A stretch of 64,000 nt of DNA, taken from positions 3,782,001 to 3,846,000 of the forward strand of contig JANTQA010000026.1 in the NCBI GenBank assembly GCA_027625915.1, written 5' to 3'. Positions 1-12,951 of the stretch are shown one piece after another (positions within the stretch are counted from its first letter, which is position 1; each line of letters starts with the position of its first letter). Position numbers and translations under genes: made by a program. The DNA is from Anaeramoeba flamelloides. Lineage: Eukaryota > Metamonada > Anaeramoebidae. The notes under the pieces were generated by a model. That model made no database searches. It was not told where the DNA came from and was given only the letters and a program-made list of their open reading frames with translations.

Positions 1-3000
1 TTCACAATCACTGACTGAAAGAGTAAAGATATCTCTAGCTTGATTTCCGCATTTATCTGTAGCGATGATTTCGATTTCATAGACACCGTTACAATCTGGT
101 TCACCGGTAAAAGTTCTTGTTTGAGGATCGAATTCTAACCAGCTTGGAAGAAGGGTTGATTCTGGAGTTGGTTCTACATTTTCGTCACTTTCTTGATTAT
201 CATCTTCAGCTAATAATTGTAGAGGTTGCTCTGGTGATTGGTCTGGGACGTATAGTTGAGCAGTAAATGTTAATTCGTCATTTAAAGGATCGACGATTGA
301 TTCTTCAGGGATTTGGTAAGTCCAAGGGTCACCTGATTCGAGCCACATGCTACCTAAAGGATTTTTTGACGTAAGGTTCTGGATCGACGATATTTAAAGC
401 AAAGGTAGCGTCGTTTGAATCACCGCATTGGTCATAACCGCTTACGATGAAATGGTAAGTTCTACTACAGACATCTGGGGTAATACCTTGCATGATACCT
501 GTTGTTTCATCAAATTCTAACCAATCTGGGATATTTGGTTCTTGCATGTCAGCGATTGTAAGGTGATATTTGACTTCATCGTTATCAGGATCGGCGAATG
601 TTTGTGGTGGGATTTGGAAGACAAACCAATGGTTACCATGTTCTTCTTGGTCTTCGAGTTCGTTGATGAGTTCAGGAGCAGCGTTTTTGATAATGATCAT
701 AAAGTCTGAATAAGCTTCTTGACCTGAGCATCCATCATCAGCAAATACTCTTAATTCGATGACATGTCTCTTGCATCTGAATTCAGGGACAGTACCAGAG
801 AAAGTTCTTGTGTCTGGGTTGAAGCTTAACCAGTCTGGTAATTCCTCAGTATTTTGGGTTAATCTGATGGCAGAATATGTAAGTGTATTACCTTCATAGT
901 CGTCAAAGGTCTTTTTCATCGAAGGTATATTCAAAGTAATTTCCGTATAATGCGTTTTGATCTTCGAGAGGGATTTCCACTTGAGGAACGTTGTTATGCG
1001 AATGGATACTGAATGGCTTATATCCCTTATTGTGGCAAGGGTCTTCAGCAACAATTTGGAGGCACCATGTTTCACTACAAACATCATCAGGGACTGTACC
1101 TGATAATAATTGGCTCTCTGGATCATAAGATAACCATTCAGGGTAGTTACATGTCTCATCGATACATTCAACGGTGAGTGTTAATTCACGTTGTTCAGGG
1201 TCGACGAACCATTCGTTAAGGAGTGTCATTTCGAAATATTCACCAGGAGCGACAAATTGTGTTTCAATGTCTTCATCTGAGGGAATTGGTGCTTCTGTAT
1301 CCTTAATTGTGATTTTGAATGAGCCTGTTGCAGTATGAGTACAACTGTCTTCTGCAGTAACTTCAATCTCAATTTCGACATCACAAAGTTCTGGAACAGA
1401 TCCGACAAAGGTATCACCAGTCGTTGCATCGAGCGAAATCCAATTATAATCTGTTTCTTCTAACACATCAGCATTTGTAACAGTGAAAGAATATGCAAAT
1501 GATGTATCGATATCATCAACAAATGCGTTTGAAGGTATTTGATAATTTAAGATTTCATCTGAGAAAATTATTTGGTTTTCTAAGACACCTTCGTTATATG
1601 TAGGCGCGTCATTGGTAATGGTGAGTGAAAATTCATCGACGAGAGCTTCATTACATCCGTCATTTACTGTAATATGGAAATAATGTACACCATCACATTG
1701 TTCACTTAGCGTTACATCAAGATAATATTTGTCATAGGTTTCTTCATCATTCATGTCAGTGATCCAATAGGTTTCATCAATAGTTTCATTTGTAACTGTA
1801 TCACCTGATTTATTAAGTTTAAGAATCTCCCAATTTAACTCAGAATCATCTGGATCGTTGAAAAATTGTCCATAGTCAATTGTCATTGTTATCTTTGAGG
1901 CTTCCGTCGTGTAATCTGGAACACCTTGACCAATGAGTTCTGGTTCTTGATTGATAAAATTAAGTGTCAATTGATGAGATACTGATTGTTCACATCGATC
2001 TGTTAATTTATATTCAAGTGTGTATGTTTCTTCACATGAGTTCATCAGTTCATTAGCTTGAAGTGTAAAAGTTGTATTATCCCAGTTCAGATAATAGGGT
2101 AATGAACCATCATCACTATTAAGGTTTGTTAAAGTCAAAACAGAATCATCATCGTCATCTGCAAAGACGTTTCCAAGTTCAAGTGTAAATTCCTGTCCGT
2201 AATAACCAGTATATAAACCATTTTTCAATGAGGCACCGTCAATTATATATGGATCATTGTTAACAACTGTAATTGCAAATGTTTCACGAACTTGCATATT
2301 ACATCCATCTTTAGCATAAACGATAAAGTTATGAACATCATCACATTGTTCATTTAAATTTAAGTCCATATAACGTTCCTGATAGTTTTCTTTCTCAACG
2401 ATGTTTGTAATCCAATGATAATTATCAATAGTTTCTTCTTCATTTGTATCGTCCAATAGATAGATATCAAAAGTTAAAGTTTCTTGATCTTCATCATTAA
2501 ATTTTTTACCATATTCAACTCTGTATGTAACTTGTTCTGTTGAAACTGTATCATCTTGGATTCCTCCGTCAATGATAATTGGTTGTTTGGTTTGGAAATC
2601 AACATAAAAATCTACCGATGCACTTTGTCCACATCTGTCTGAAACTGTATAACGAAGATGGAAAACTTCATCACAAATGTCACTAAGATCGTATGTGTTC
2701 CACTTTAATGTGAATGTTTCTTGTTCAAAAGACATAATGTAAGGTAAATCCTCCAGTGTTCCATCGACTACTTGATTTAAAACAAATGTTAATTCATCAT
2801 CTGATTCATCATCAATGAATGGATTGCCAATTATATGAGAAAATTCTTGATTTTTCTCCCATGTGTATGTTGAACCAGCAAGTAAATTTGAAGGGTCAAC
2901 AATTGGTTCATCATTGACTATATTAATTTCAAACGTTTGTATCACAGAATTCTTACATTTATCCGTGGCATTAACTTCTAATGTATGTGTTTCTGAACAA

Positions 3001-6000
3001 AGACCCTCTAAATTTAAATCTAAATAGATACGATCACCTGATTCTTGTAATGTTATCCAATTGACTAGTATTTTGTCGCCGTTATCTTCAATATAATAAT
3101 ATGAGAATTCTAAGTCTTCATTGTTTGGGTCTGTAAAAGATGTTATATCGTTACTCATAATATCATAATAAGTATTTGATGTGGAAATCGAAAAGGTTTC
3201 ATCTTCAAGTGTGTCTTGAATTTCTGGTCCCGAGTTCGTCGATTGTACCATAAAAAGTAATACTCGTTGATTGTCCACATTCATCTGTGGCCCATAATTT
3301 ATATGATATGCTCGACCCACAATATATTGGCATTGGTTTATTATAAATTGTATCAGGGTATGTATAAAATAAACTGTCCAGTGTGCTATCATCCTCATTT
3401 GTAACACTAAATGTTAATGTACCATAATTTTCATCAGCAAATAAACTTTCCAAATCAAAGGTATGTGTAAAATCATGATTTTCCACAGCCGAGATCGTGT
3501 CAATTGTACCAATGACTGTAGGATATTGATTGTTACCAACTTTAACAGAAAATTCAATGTTGGCAGTTTGTCCAGATGGATCAGTTCCGATCAGTCTAAT
3601 TTCATATGGTTCACTACAGACATCAGGTGCCGTTCCTGAAAATGTCCTAGATACACTATTAAAAGCCCACCATTGTTCCCCGCTTTTGGCTTCTGCTGAA
3701 TATGTGATTGTTGCGCCTTCAGGATCTACAATTGCTCCGATTTCTATTAGTTTTGTCCATGAAGAGCCTGCATCGATATTCTCTTCTTCATATGAAGCAG
3801 TGGCCTGTGGTGCTTGATTTACAATGGTTAATCCAAAACTTCCTGAATTGGACTTTCCACAATCATCTTTTGCAGTAACAATAATCGTATAACTTGCTGC
3901 TTTCTGTGAATCAGGTACATCCCAATCAAAAATACCCGTGGTCGAATCTAATTTATTCCATGTAGGTCCAGTCCCTGACAAACTCTGATATTCAAAAGTA
4001 AATGTTAAAGTTCCGTCTTCAGGGTCTGAAAAGAATCCAGAAATATCATATTCCTCTGAACTTCCTGCTTTGACACTTTGTGCTTCCATGTTTCCATCAT
4101 ATGTCGGATCTTCGTTTGTAATATCAACTGTGAAAGTAACGCTCGATGATTGACTACAAGTATCAAATGCTTCGATTGTAATGTCAAAGCTATTTTCTCC
4201 ATCAGCACTACACCCATCTGGTGCTGTTCCACTAATAATGTTAGTAGCTTGATCGTAACCCAAAAACGATGGTAAATCAGGGGTACTAATAGTTACAGAC
4301 ACATCTTCTGTATCATAATACTCAGTATTTAAAATTTCATATGTATAAGTATTTAATCCTTGAACAGATTGTCCCAAAACTGATTTTGGTACAGTTGGGC
4401 TGTCATTTGTAATCGTCAATTGCAAAGGTTTACGTATAGAACCACCACATGCATTTGATGCTTCAACTTCAATTTCAATGACATCGTCACAACTCGTAGG
4501 TGTAGTAAACACAAATATAAATTTATCATCAGCAGAAACACTAAAGTCTATCCAATCTTCAATAGCATCTGTAGTGCCGGCTTTGTATAAATTGAAAATT
4601 AAATCATCACCATTTTGATCTTCGAAGATTACATCATCGGTAACATACGTATGAACAATACCGGATTGCAAAGTTTGATCGACCATGTCATAATTTGAAG
4701 TTGGTGCAATACCTCCAAATCCCCATAATCTTGTTTTAACTTCAGATTTTTTGAAGACCAGAGCCAGACGACCAACTGAAAATTATATCATCGCTTGTTC
4801 CAAAATAATCCATTTTTACTTCTGATTGATCAAAGCTAAGCTCAGAATGAATCGCTGTTTCTTCATTGATATCTTTTAAACCAGTCGAATCCCAGTCAAT
4901 CAGATCAAAGATTCTAAAATAAACACCATCAGAATATTCATATTTTTTTGTCAAACTATTCAGTCCATAATCTTGATTTTCTGATGTCCATCCAATCACA
5001 ACATAATTACTTTGCTGTGTAAACGTGATCATTGGATCCTCCATATCGTAACTATTACTATCAGAATTTTGTGAAACTAAAGTATCGTTACTCAGAAAAA
5101 TTGGCTTATTGTCCACATATTTTGTTGGATCAAGATCCATTGGTCTTTGAAAGATTTCATAATATGACTGCGCAGCATGTTTAGATGCCCATGTAAACAC
5201 AACTTGATACGACCCTTCTTGTCGGCTTCCTGCAACTGCAATTTGATATTGGTTATACAAGTTATTTCCATTTACTTGAAATTCATCACTCTTGAAATCG
5301 GCTAAATCTCCTGTACATTCAATAACACGTCCATAAACACCTGATGCAAATCCATCTTGATTAGCCGATTCCCAAACAACAACAACAGATCCGTCTGTTG
5401 TATGTGCCCACATGTGTTGTTTAAATTGACTGTTTGGAATTTCGTCATTGATTCTTAATTCTGCTCCAAGCGATTGAAAATTTTCTACATCAGTAACATC
5501 ATAAAGTTGTGCATACACACCATAAGATGCAACTACACCAGATTGTACCGGATCTTGATTTTTTGAAGACCAGACAAAAAGAACTTTCTTTTGTTCTGTG
5601 TTGCTCGAATCATGCACCATTCGTGCTGTTGGATATTCTTGATTGTCATCTGTTTCTGTATTGATCATGTATTCATTTGATAACGTTTCAAATTTATCAT
5701 CAGTTGTATAACTATAACCTATTGCATAAATATCAAGATCCTCATCACTTGTTCCTGCAGAAAAGGTCACAATAAATTCATTGTCTTCCAAAGCAGTAAC
5801 ATCTGGATATGTGTTATAATCATGACTTGTTTCTAATTTTATTGGCCCATAGACATGTTCTGGTACAGCTCCAGAGTCAGTATCACTCGTTTTCAAAATT
5901 GCAATTTTAATGTTATACCCATCTTCGTCATTAGATGACCTCCATACCATAACTGTATGAATGGTATCAGATAACGTTGCAATACTCGATAATTTATCTT

Positions 6001-6074
6001 CAGATTGATCTTCAGCATTCACAATTAATTCGTCATCAAGTGCAAATAAACAACTGTCTTCAGTAAAAACTATT

Positions 6075-6109
<35 letters not shown>

Positions 6110-6377
6110 ATGTTTTGAAAATAAGGGAAATTTTTTTAACATTAGTTTGGTTTAAACACAAAGAAAAGTCAACACAAAAATTTGAAACAAATCATCATAA
6201 TTAATAGTCAAAAATAAAAAAAAAAAAAAAATTAAAAAATTAATCATCACAAAATATTCCCAAAAAAAAAAGCAATTGTTCATAAAACCTCTTTTTTTTC
6301 AAACAAAAAGCATTGTTTTATAAACAATTAAAGTTAAAAAATAATTTTTTTCCTTTTTTTTTCAACGGAAATTATAA

Positions 6378-6442
<65 letters not shown>

Positions 6443-6507
6443 AAATCAAAAGACTTACCAGATGATATGAACGCAACTATAAAAAAAAATATTAATAGCT
6501 TGTTCAT
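1..6507 (-). CDS. Large secreted/surface protein: signal peptide, six VVW repeats, ~15 Cys-paired cadherin-like modules (3' partial)
   Basis: Exon 1 (6507-6459) encodes MNKLLIFFFIVAFISS, a typical signal peptide; a GTAAGT donor follows. Exon 2 starts at 6069 in matching phase and runs off the window at 1. Residues about 20-450 hold six repeats of the type hhhxW-x-S-x-nqD with a GVYxR element, like the VVW repeats of large adhesins and possibly a beta-propeller. The rest is about 15 modules of roughly 100 residues of the dystroglycan-type cadherin-like / He_PIG kind (FxDPexxxLxFS, LPxWLxFD, FSGTxPD). Most carry a Cys before strand F and a second in a (T/K/S)DxC(G/x)xS motif. No membrane anchor is seen, since the C-terminus is missing. 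An adhesion or surface-coat role is inferred. The frame must change by one base at four A/T runs (4747-4752, 3252-3256, 912-916, 362-367) to follow the homology. Family assignment is firm; function is not. Confidence 0.8.
6070..6458 (-). other. Intron separating the signal-peptide exon from the main exon
   Basis: GTAAGT donor (6458-6453) and ATAG acceptor (6070-6071) join codon phases exactly: the split codon G|TT gives Val after the hydrophobic core. The 389-nt intron contains a run of about 62 A on the + strand (6380-6441) and a second long T run next to the acceptor (6077-6103). Confidence 0.85.
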
Positions 6508-8639
6508 TTTATTTTAAAAAATGCAAGAAAGTAAAGAAGGATAGAAAATAAAAATAAAAATAATTCAAATATTATTTTTGTTATTCTTCAAAAAAAGAAA
6601 AATAAAAAAAAATGATTTTGTGAACTAAATTATATGTTCTAAAGCATCAACAAAACTAAACAAAAAAAAACAATTTCTTTATAAAACAAGAAGGGCTTTC
6701 ATTCATTACACAACAATGGTCTGGTTTCAAAATTTTATTCCAATGAATTAGGAATTCAAACGCAATCAATAAACAAAAAAAAAATATAGTCAGGAAATAG
6801 CCGATTTAGTTGATCCTAGAGAACGTTAAGACTTTAACTTAGAAAAATTTTTCCCAACTGAAAAAGAAAAAATTATTTGCTTAACCAATTTCCCTTTTTC
6901 AAGAATACGAATCAAAAACAAAAGTTATAAAAAGTAAGAGTTCTAAAACCAAATTGGTGATTGTTTGGAAATTATGAAAGAATTTGGAATATTTCCAAAA
7001 TAGTAAATGTAAATAAAAAAACACAAATTATTTTAACAAGTAGGATAAATTACAAAAACCTCCCCGTTTCAACATTAACTTTCCACATTGTTTTACAGAA
7101 AGAATAAGTAAATCCCTACTATTCAGAGACACTGTGAGAGTACTTTGAGAGAACCAAGAATCTTTTTATTCAGTCAGTTAGAGATCATTTTTTTTTTTGT
7201 CTTAAATTTTATTCTCTGTATTTAATGCAAGATTTTATTTTTTAGCTAGGTTGTGTTGGTTTATTTTTTTCTAACCATAAGAAAGACTTTCAAAAACCCC
7301 AATGACACTAACAAAAACAAATTGGTTGAAGAACAATTTCTTGTAAAAAGTTTAAACAATTTTCCAAAATTTTTTTGTGAAGGTATTAAAAGGAAAATCT
7401 GAATTGGATTTTCAAAAATTATTAGCTGAATTTTCATTTTTATTGGTTGTCCTGAGTTACGAATAAAAATGAAGAAAACCTTTTTTTTTGGTTTCAGAAA
7501 AAAGAGACTTTGGAAAAATTTGTTGTTTTTTACTTGTCGAACAAAACAAAAACAAAAACAAAAAAAAAAAAAAGTCTCAAGTGTTTTTTTTAACTTTTAT
7601 CGATTTAATGTTAACGGATCAATTGTTCTTTACAAATCCAATTCCTACTGTTTTTCAAACCTCAATCAAGAAAAAATCCTGTTTTTTTTTTAGAAAAGGG
7701 TTTAATATGTATTTTTGTAAATTCTAAATGTGTGAATTTGTTTTAATCTCTCAAAGTTTTTTAGGTGAACTATAGATGGAAAAGATCACCCACAAGCGAT
7801 TGCCTATTACTTACACCATACAAAATAGGATTAATTATGAATAAGACGTAACAGGGAATAAAATCTAATACATGAATTAAAAAATTTCATATTTGGTGTT
7901 TATAGAAACCATCAGCTTCTTTGTTTCTAAAAAAGACTTGCTTCAAAGGTTTTGATCAGGAAACACTCACTTCAAACCCATTGATTATTTTTTGTCTTAT
8001 TGTACTCTCAATTTCACGACCCTGTGTTAAATAACCTATCCTGTCTTAAATATTTTTTTTCAAACTGGAACTGTTATTTTTAACAAAAATGTACTTTTAA
8101 CTTTTTTCATATTGTTTTCAATTTTTATCTGTTTTGCAATGAAAAGTTTTCAAGAGTGTATTTATTTTTAAGAAGGAAGTATACCTTGACAATAGTCTAT
8201 ATAACTTGGAGTCAGAATTGAAATATTTTTTCACAGTTTTCAAACAAACAAAACAGTTCACTCGCACGAAAAAAGAAAATAGAAAAAAAAAAGTCAGACA
8301 AAACTACTCCATTCCATAACCTATCGTCTTAAAATAATAAAGTTTATTCACAATATAATCAAAATCACAGAACTTTAAATTCATGGGACTATTGTATTTA
8401 TTGTTGTTAGTATAACCAACTTTTTTTAAAAATCTCTATGTCGAGAAAAAAAGGTATTTTTCGGGTCAAAAATCCCAAACAAACTAAAGAATAAATTATA
8501 GTCTAATTCGACTTGGAAATATTTACTTTGGTAGATGATAACAAACAGTTTTGAAAACATTGCACTCATATATAAAACTGAAACAGAGAAAAAAAATTCC
8601 TGATGATAATTATTGTGAGATTCCGTTCAGGTGCCTCGC
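6508..8639. other. Intergenic, nothing supported
   Basis: Only homopolymer-rich AT sequence is seen. Short open frames here (for example 7469-7727) are built from A and T runs and show no codon structure or homology. This stretch should contain the promoter of the surface-protein gene, but no motif can be singled out. Confidence 0.6.
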
Positions 8640-8925
8640 CTTTCCAGAATTCAAAAGAACAGAGAAAAATCAAAGACTTCAGTCTATTCTTTTCTATTCT
8701 GGATAATCTAATGGTGGGTTTTTATACGTTTTGAAATAAACTGAAAATTTCATAAATTTTCTGTTTATTTCAAAAATTAAAAAAAACCTAAAGTGAGTGT
8801 TCTAGGCTTACTTGAGGTTTTTTGTTTTATTTGTTAAGTGTTCTAGGTTTTTTTTTACTTTTTGAAATAAACAGAAAATTTTAAATAAATTTTTGGGTTA
8901 TTGCAAAAATGAAAAAAAAACATAT
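8640..8925. repeat. Hairpin-array repeat, copy 1
   Basis: Contains a TTTCCAGAATTC...TATTCTGGA palindrome (8640-8705) followed by two palindromes of the type TTGAAATAAAC-GAAAATTT with the inverse arm GTTTATTTCAA (about 8725-8795 and 8845-8925). The same modules recur at 32.0-32.6, 40.65-40.9, 42.86-43.04, 52.77-52.98 and 53.3-54.2 kb. Confidence 0.7.
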
Positions 8926-9447
8926 TGAAAATCAAAAAAAAAATATTTTTTCCAATTAAATTGATAAATAATTCCCTAATAGTCAAAATAATTGGTTATC
9001 AGTTTGAAAGATTTTTATTAAATTTAAAATACTTTTGAAATATATGATTATAACCTCTTAACTGTGAAAATAAAAATATTTAAATTTTTTACCCTTAAAA
9101 TTGAAAACAATTTTAATAGAACCTCCAAAATTGAATTTACCAACTTAAATTGTAAAATATCTTTAAAAAATAATTTCTGATCCAAGATCCTTTATTAACC
9201 AATATTGTTTATTATAAGTGAAGTTATCAAAAAGTAAAAAATTGGCAAATGTTTAATATTTTTTTGATGAAATTTTTTCATTGATCGTGATGGGTTAAAG
9301 GTTGTCAAGATGGGTTATTTACAACACTACATTTCCTCTAATTGATTGAAAAATTGCAAGATCTTATTATAATCAATGAAAATTGATCTTTTGAGATACT
9401 TAATTTACTCTCATTATGAAAATTCTTGAAAAAGATATTGGGTTTTA

Positions 9448-9649
9448 CAGTCTGTTACACTTTTCCGATACAAACTTTTATCGAAATTTAAGGCACAAAA
9501 AAATCTCAAATTAAGGCACAAAATTCAAATTTTTTTTCTAGGAAAATAATATGTGTAAGAAAAAATTCCATCAAAATGTACTTTAATTTGTGATTTTTTG
9601 GCGCCTTAAATTTCGTTCAAAGTTTGTGTCTTAAAAGTGGAGCTGACTG
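9448..9649. mobile_element. Palindromic TA-flanked miniature element, old copy
   Basis: About 200 bp, both halves inverted copies of one another, ends CAGTC...GACTG, flanked by TA on each side. Inner motif AATTTAAGGCAC is repeated in each arm. More diverged than the copies at 30747, 53364 and 53814. The ends resemble Tc1/mariner-type termini; no transposase is encoded. Confidence 0.8.
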
Positions 9650-10809
9650 TAAATAATTTGGTCATTGGAGCATGTTCTTGTCGAATTTTAATCCGATAAA
9701 ATATCAGCTGATTAACTTTTAGATTCAATATGAAATATTATTTAATTCAGAATTCTTATCACATCCAATAGAGAGGAAAAAAAAAAAAAAAAAAGAGTTA
9801 AACAAATACATAAAGCCAGTCAATTACAAGACACCATTTGAAGACGATTGGCTAAATGAAAAAAGGAAAATGAAATGAAATTTTTGGTTAAATTTCAATT
9901 TCAAAAAACTATGAAAAAATACAATTAAATTTTTGCTCATGTAGAGATAAATGCAAAACAGTTTTTAAGGTAGTAAGTACACTTTTGAAATTTTGAGTAC
10001 CATCACTTATCTGGAAATGAATTATTCAAATCATTTCTTTAATCTAATATATTGGTATTTTAATTTTTATGGAAGTGAAATATTTCCTAGGATAATATAT
10101 TTTTAGACCAACTGAAAAATGGAAATCTAAAATGTGGGAAAGATTGAGCTTGAAAAAAAAAAAAAAAAAATAAAAACAAATTATTTATTCTCAGCTCTTA
10201 TCTGTAAAATTTGATGTAATTACTTCCTCTTAATTTGATTTTGTTTTTAATTCTTCATGGTAATACATTTGTTTGTTCTATTTTTGAGAAATAAATTACT
10301 TTTTATTTCTCGAGTACTTAACAAAATGAATTTAAAAAACCTATTTTCATTTAATTAATCTAATTCTTGATTGAGTTCAGAAAATTGGATGTTTATTGAA
10401 TCCCTCTTTAGAAAAAGAAGATTAATTGTTCAAATTTGTTTGATTTTATAATTATTTATCCCCCCTAAAATGAGAACTCAAAAAAAATACTGAATCTAAT
10501 TGAAATTTTTTCTTGAATTTTTCTTTTATTTTTAGTCGAATCTTTTGTAACTTGTTTTTTGATTCCAAGAATTCAATCACCTGCATTTTAATTTTTGAAA
10601 CAGTATTATTCGTTTTGGCTTTGTTTGAGAAAAATATTTTAAAATTGAATTTTGAAAATAAATTTGTTAAAAAAATGTTTTGTAAAATGATAATAAATAG
10701 TAATGGTGCTTGAAATTCAAAGTAAAAATTGTTTAGATTCATACAAATTAAGAAGATAAAGAAAACAAATGGTCGTAAATATACTGTGGTCAATGATTTT
10801 TTTTTTCAT
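9650..10809. other. Intergenic, nothing supported
   Basis: AT-rich sequence. The overlapping open frames at 10452-10793 lie on both strands and have the composition of random AT DNA; neither is supported as a gene. Confidence 0.5.
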
Positions 10810-11220
10810 TCATTTTTTATTTCAACAAATTTATTTGGAAATGTGATCTTTCATGTTTAGGGTCTTCTAAAAGAAAATATTTGTTTCAAATACACACCTT
10901 TTGGGATCGATTTTTTTGGTTTACTGTTTGATTAATTCCACTCATTCATCTAAACATATTTCTAAATCCAAAACCAAATTTAATAAAACTCAAAAATTTT
11001 AATCTAAAAAAAATGTCCAAAAAATTGAAAAATTAAAGATTCAACTCTGAATTACTTTGGGTTCGCTTTCTTTTCCAAAATAGAGTGGCGGAAGATGTTT
11101 TGGTTCCAAAGTTTCAATATCTTGAGGCACTCAAAAAATTATTTTTCAGTAATGTTCAAACAATTCAAAATTTTCAAAATGGTAAAATGTACATACTTCC
11201 TTAAGACCCCCTTTTTTACA
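10810..11220 (+). repeat. Dispersed repeat paired with 50650-51060
   Basis: Direct-orientation copy of the sequence just upstream of the OST4-like gene. Shared blocks include CAACAAATTTATTTGGAAA, TTTGGTTTACTGTTTGATT, GGTTCGCTTTCTTTTC and CAAAGTTTCAATATCT. No OST4 reading frame follows this copy. It could be a duplicated promoter/5' region, an element family or an RNA gene family; no terminal repeats were found. Confidence 0.65.
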
Positions 11221-11269
11221 AAAATCAAAACATTGGTTTTGAGAACTTAAAAATAGCAATTCTATTTAA

Positions 11270-11480
11270 CAAACTTTTATAATACGTTTATTTTGCAAAT
11301 AATAAATGGAATTTTTAATTTCAATTTCCAAAATGAATATGATTTATTACAACTACAACCAAATTAACAGAATAAAAAACTTACCTGACAGTTAAATAAG
11401 GAAGCTTAATTTTTTGTCTAAAAATATCATTTCTAAACGATGTTGTAAAGATATGTTGGTTTTACTTCAACATACTGATA
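11270..11480 (+). repeat. Dispersed repeat paired with 27190-27400
   Basis: Shares a long conserved block with 27190-27400, including AAAAATATCATTTCTAAACG followed by ATGTTGTAAAGAT, in the same orientation. No reading frame or terminal inverted repeat is visible. Confidence 0.65.
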
Positions 11481-11774
11481 AATTCGAATAAATTACAAAA
11501 AATTTTTAGTTCAATTTCCAATTTTTATAAACCATCAAACTGTTTCTTATCAAACAGTCCAGGACAAAAGAATATTTTGAAGAACAACTAATTTTGCCCA
11601 GTTTCTTATCATTTGACTTCATAAAATGTTTTATTCAAAGCTTGAACATAATAAAATTTCAAAAAGGAAAATCAAATAAAAATTTCCAAACAAAAATTGC
11701 AATTTCTCAGTCTAAACTGGAAAAATATTTTTAATGCGTACTTAAAATTATCATTTTTTAATCGGAAAATGATA

Positions 11775-11985
11775 GTGATTGATCAATTTAAGAAAAAAAA
11801 AAACCATACCAAAAGATAGTATTAAAATAACTGCCATATAACCGAATTCTTCATTTTGTCTTTAATCATATATTTTTTTCTTTTATTAATTGACCTTACT
11901 TATCATTTTCTATGAGGACAATTAATGTTACCTATTAAAAATTGAGTTTTACTTTTTTTCCAGATAGGTAACTTTATGTTATATA
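11775..11985 (+). mobile_element. Miniature element family B, 3' half only
   Basis: Matches the right half of the element at 12952-13382 (TTGATCAAT region through the terminal ACTTTTTTTCCA). The left half is absent or unrecognisable. Confidence 0.55.
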
Positions 11986-12888
11986 TTTTTACAAATAGAG
12001 TTTTCAAAGAAAGAGTTCGTGGTTTGAACTCTCTATTCATTTGGTTGTTTCTCTTGATACAGTCTATAAATTAAAATATATTTAGTGAATTAAGAATGCC
12101 AAACAAGTTAAAGAGACAATTGCCATAAATATTTAAAACTCAACTTATGATTCTACCACCCCCCTTTTGATTTCTAATAACATCAAAGAACCCCTGTAAA
12201 TAATCACCATCCCAATAAACATTTTAAGCTATCGATTAAAGATCTAATACTCTAAAAGTTAAAAAACCTTAAAATTAAATCAATCTTGAAAATATGGAAC
12301 AATTGTAAACATAAGCAGTATTGTTTATAATTGATTAAAAAATATTTGTGAATTCTTTGACTTTTTTTTGACAAATTTTGAAGAGGAATTACCATAATTA
12401 AATTGTAACTATTTTTTTTTCAAAATTTAACGATATGGTATCTTCAATATTAAAAAATAAAGAAATAATAATAATCAAACAATAGTTGGTTTAACCATTA
12501 AAATAAACATAGAATAATTTAGATTTGAATAAAAGTTTTTTTTTGCTTAAAGTTTAAATTTTTGGTTTTAATACCAAATACTTCTATAATCTCAATAAAT
12601 AAAAAAAGTACACAACATACTTTGATTAAAGAATTTTGTTAATTATTTGACAACTTTTGATCCAAACATCCAGGAAAAAATTAGTTTTCAACTGAAAGTT
12701 TTAATTTTAAATTTAAATTTTTACTCAACGTATTCCTTTTCTTCAAAGATAAACAATTTCATCTCTCTACCGAAATCAAATATTCTTAATCTTTCAAAAT
12801 TGAATTATTTTCAAACCAATAAACCAGTATTTCTGATGAAAAATGCATTTTATATACACTGTAAAAGCATATTTCGCATCACATACTA
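11986..12888. other. Intergenic, nothing supported
   Basis: No coding or repeat signal could be supported. The short open frame at 12647-12889 runs into the end of the neighbouring element and is of random AT composition. Confidence 0.45.
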
Positions 12889-12951
12889 AACTAAATTTCA
12901 AAAATTTGGACACAGTTTAAAAAGTTGAAAGAATACAAATACTACACTTTA

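Noticed and set aside
3530-3817. Plus-strand open frame of 95 residues
   Set aside because: Antisense shadow of the cadherin-like array.
362-4752. Ciliate-style (Euplotes-like) programmed +1 frameshifting or a changed genetic code in the surface-protein gene
   Set aside because: The four sites share no codon context beyond being A/T runs, other long genes have none, ORC3 shows shifts of both signs, and the standard stops end the identified genes.
7469-7727. Two overlapping open frames rich in Phe and Lys
   Set aside because: Both derive from T and A runs; no homology, no codon bias, no splice context.
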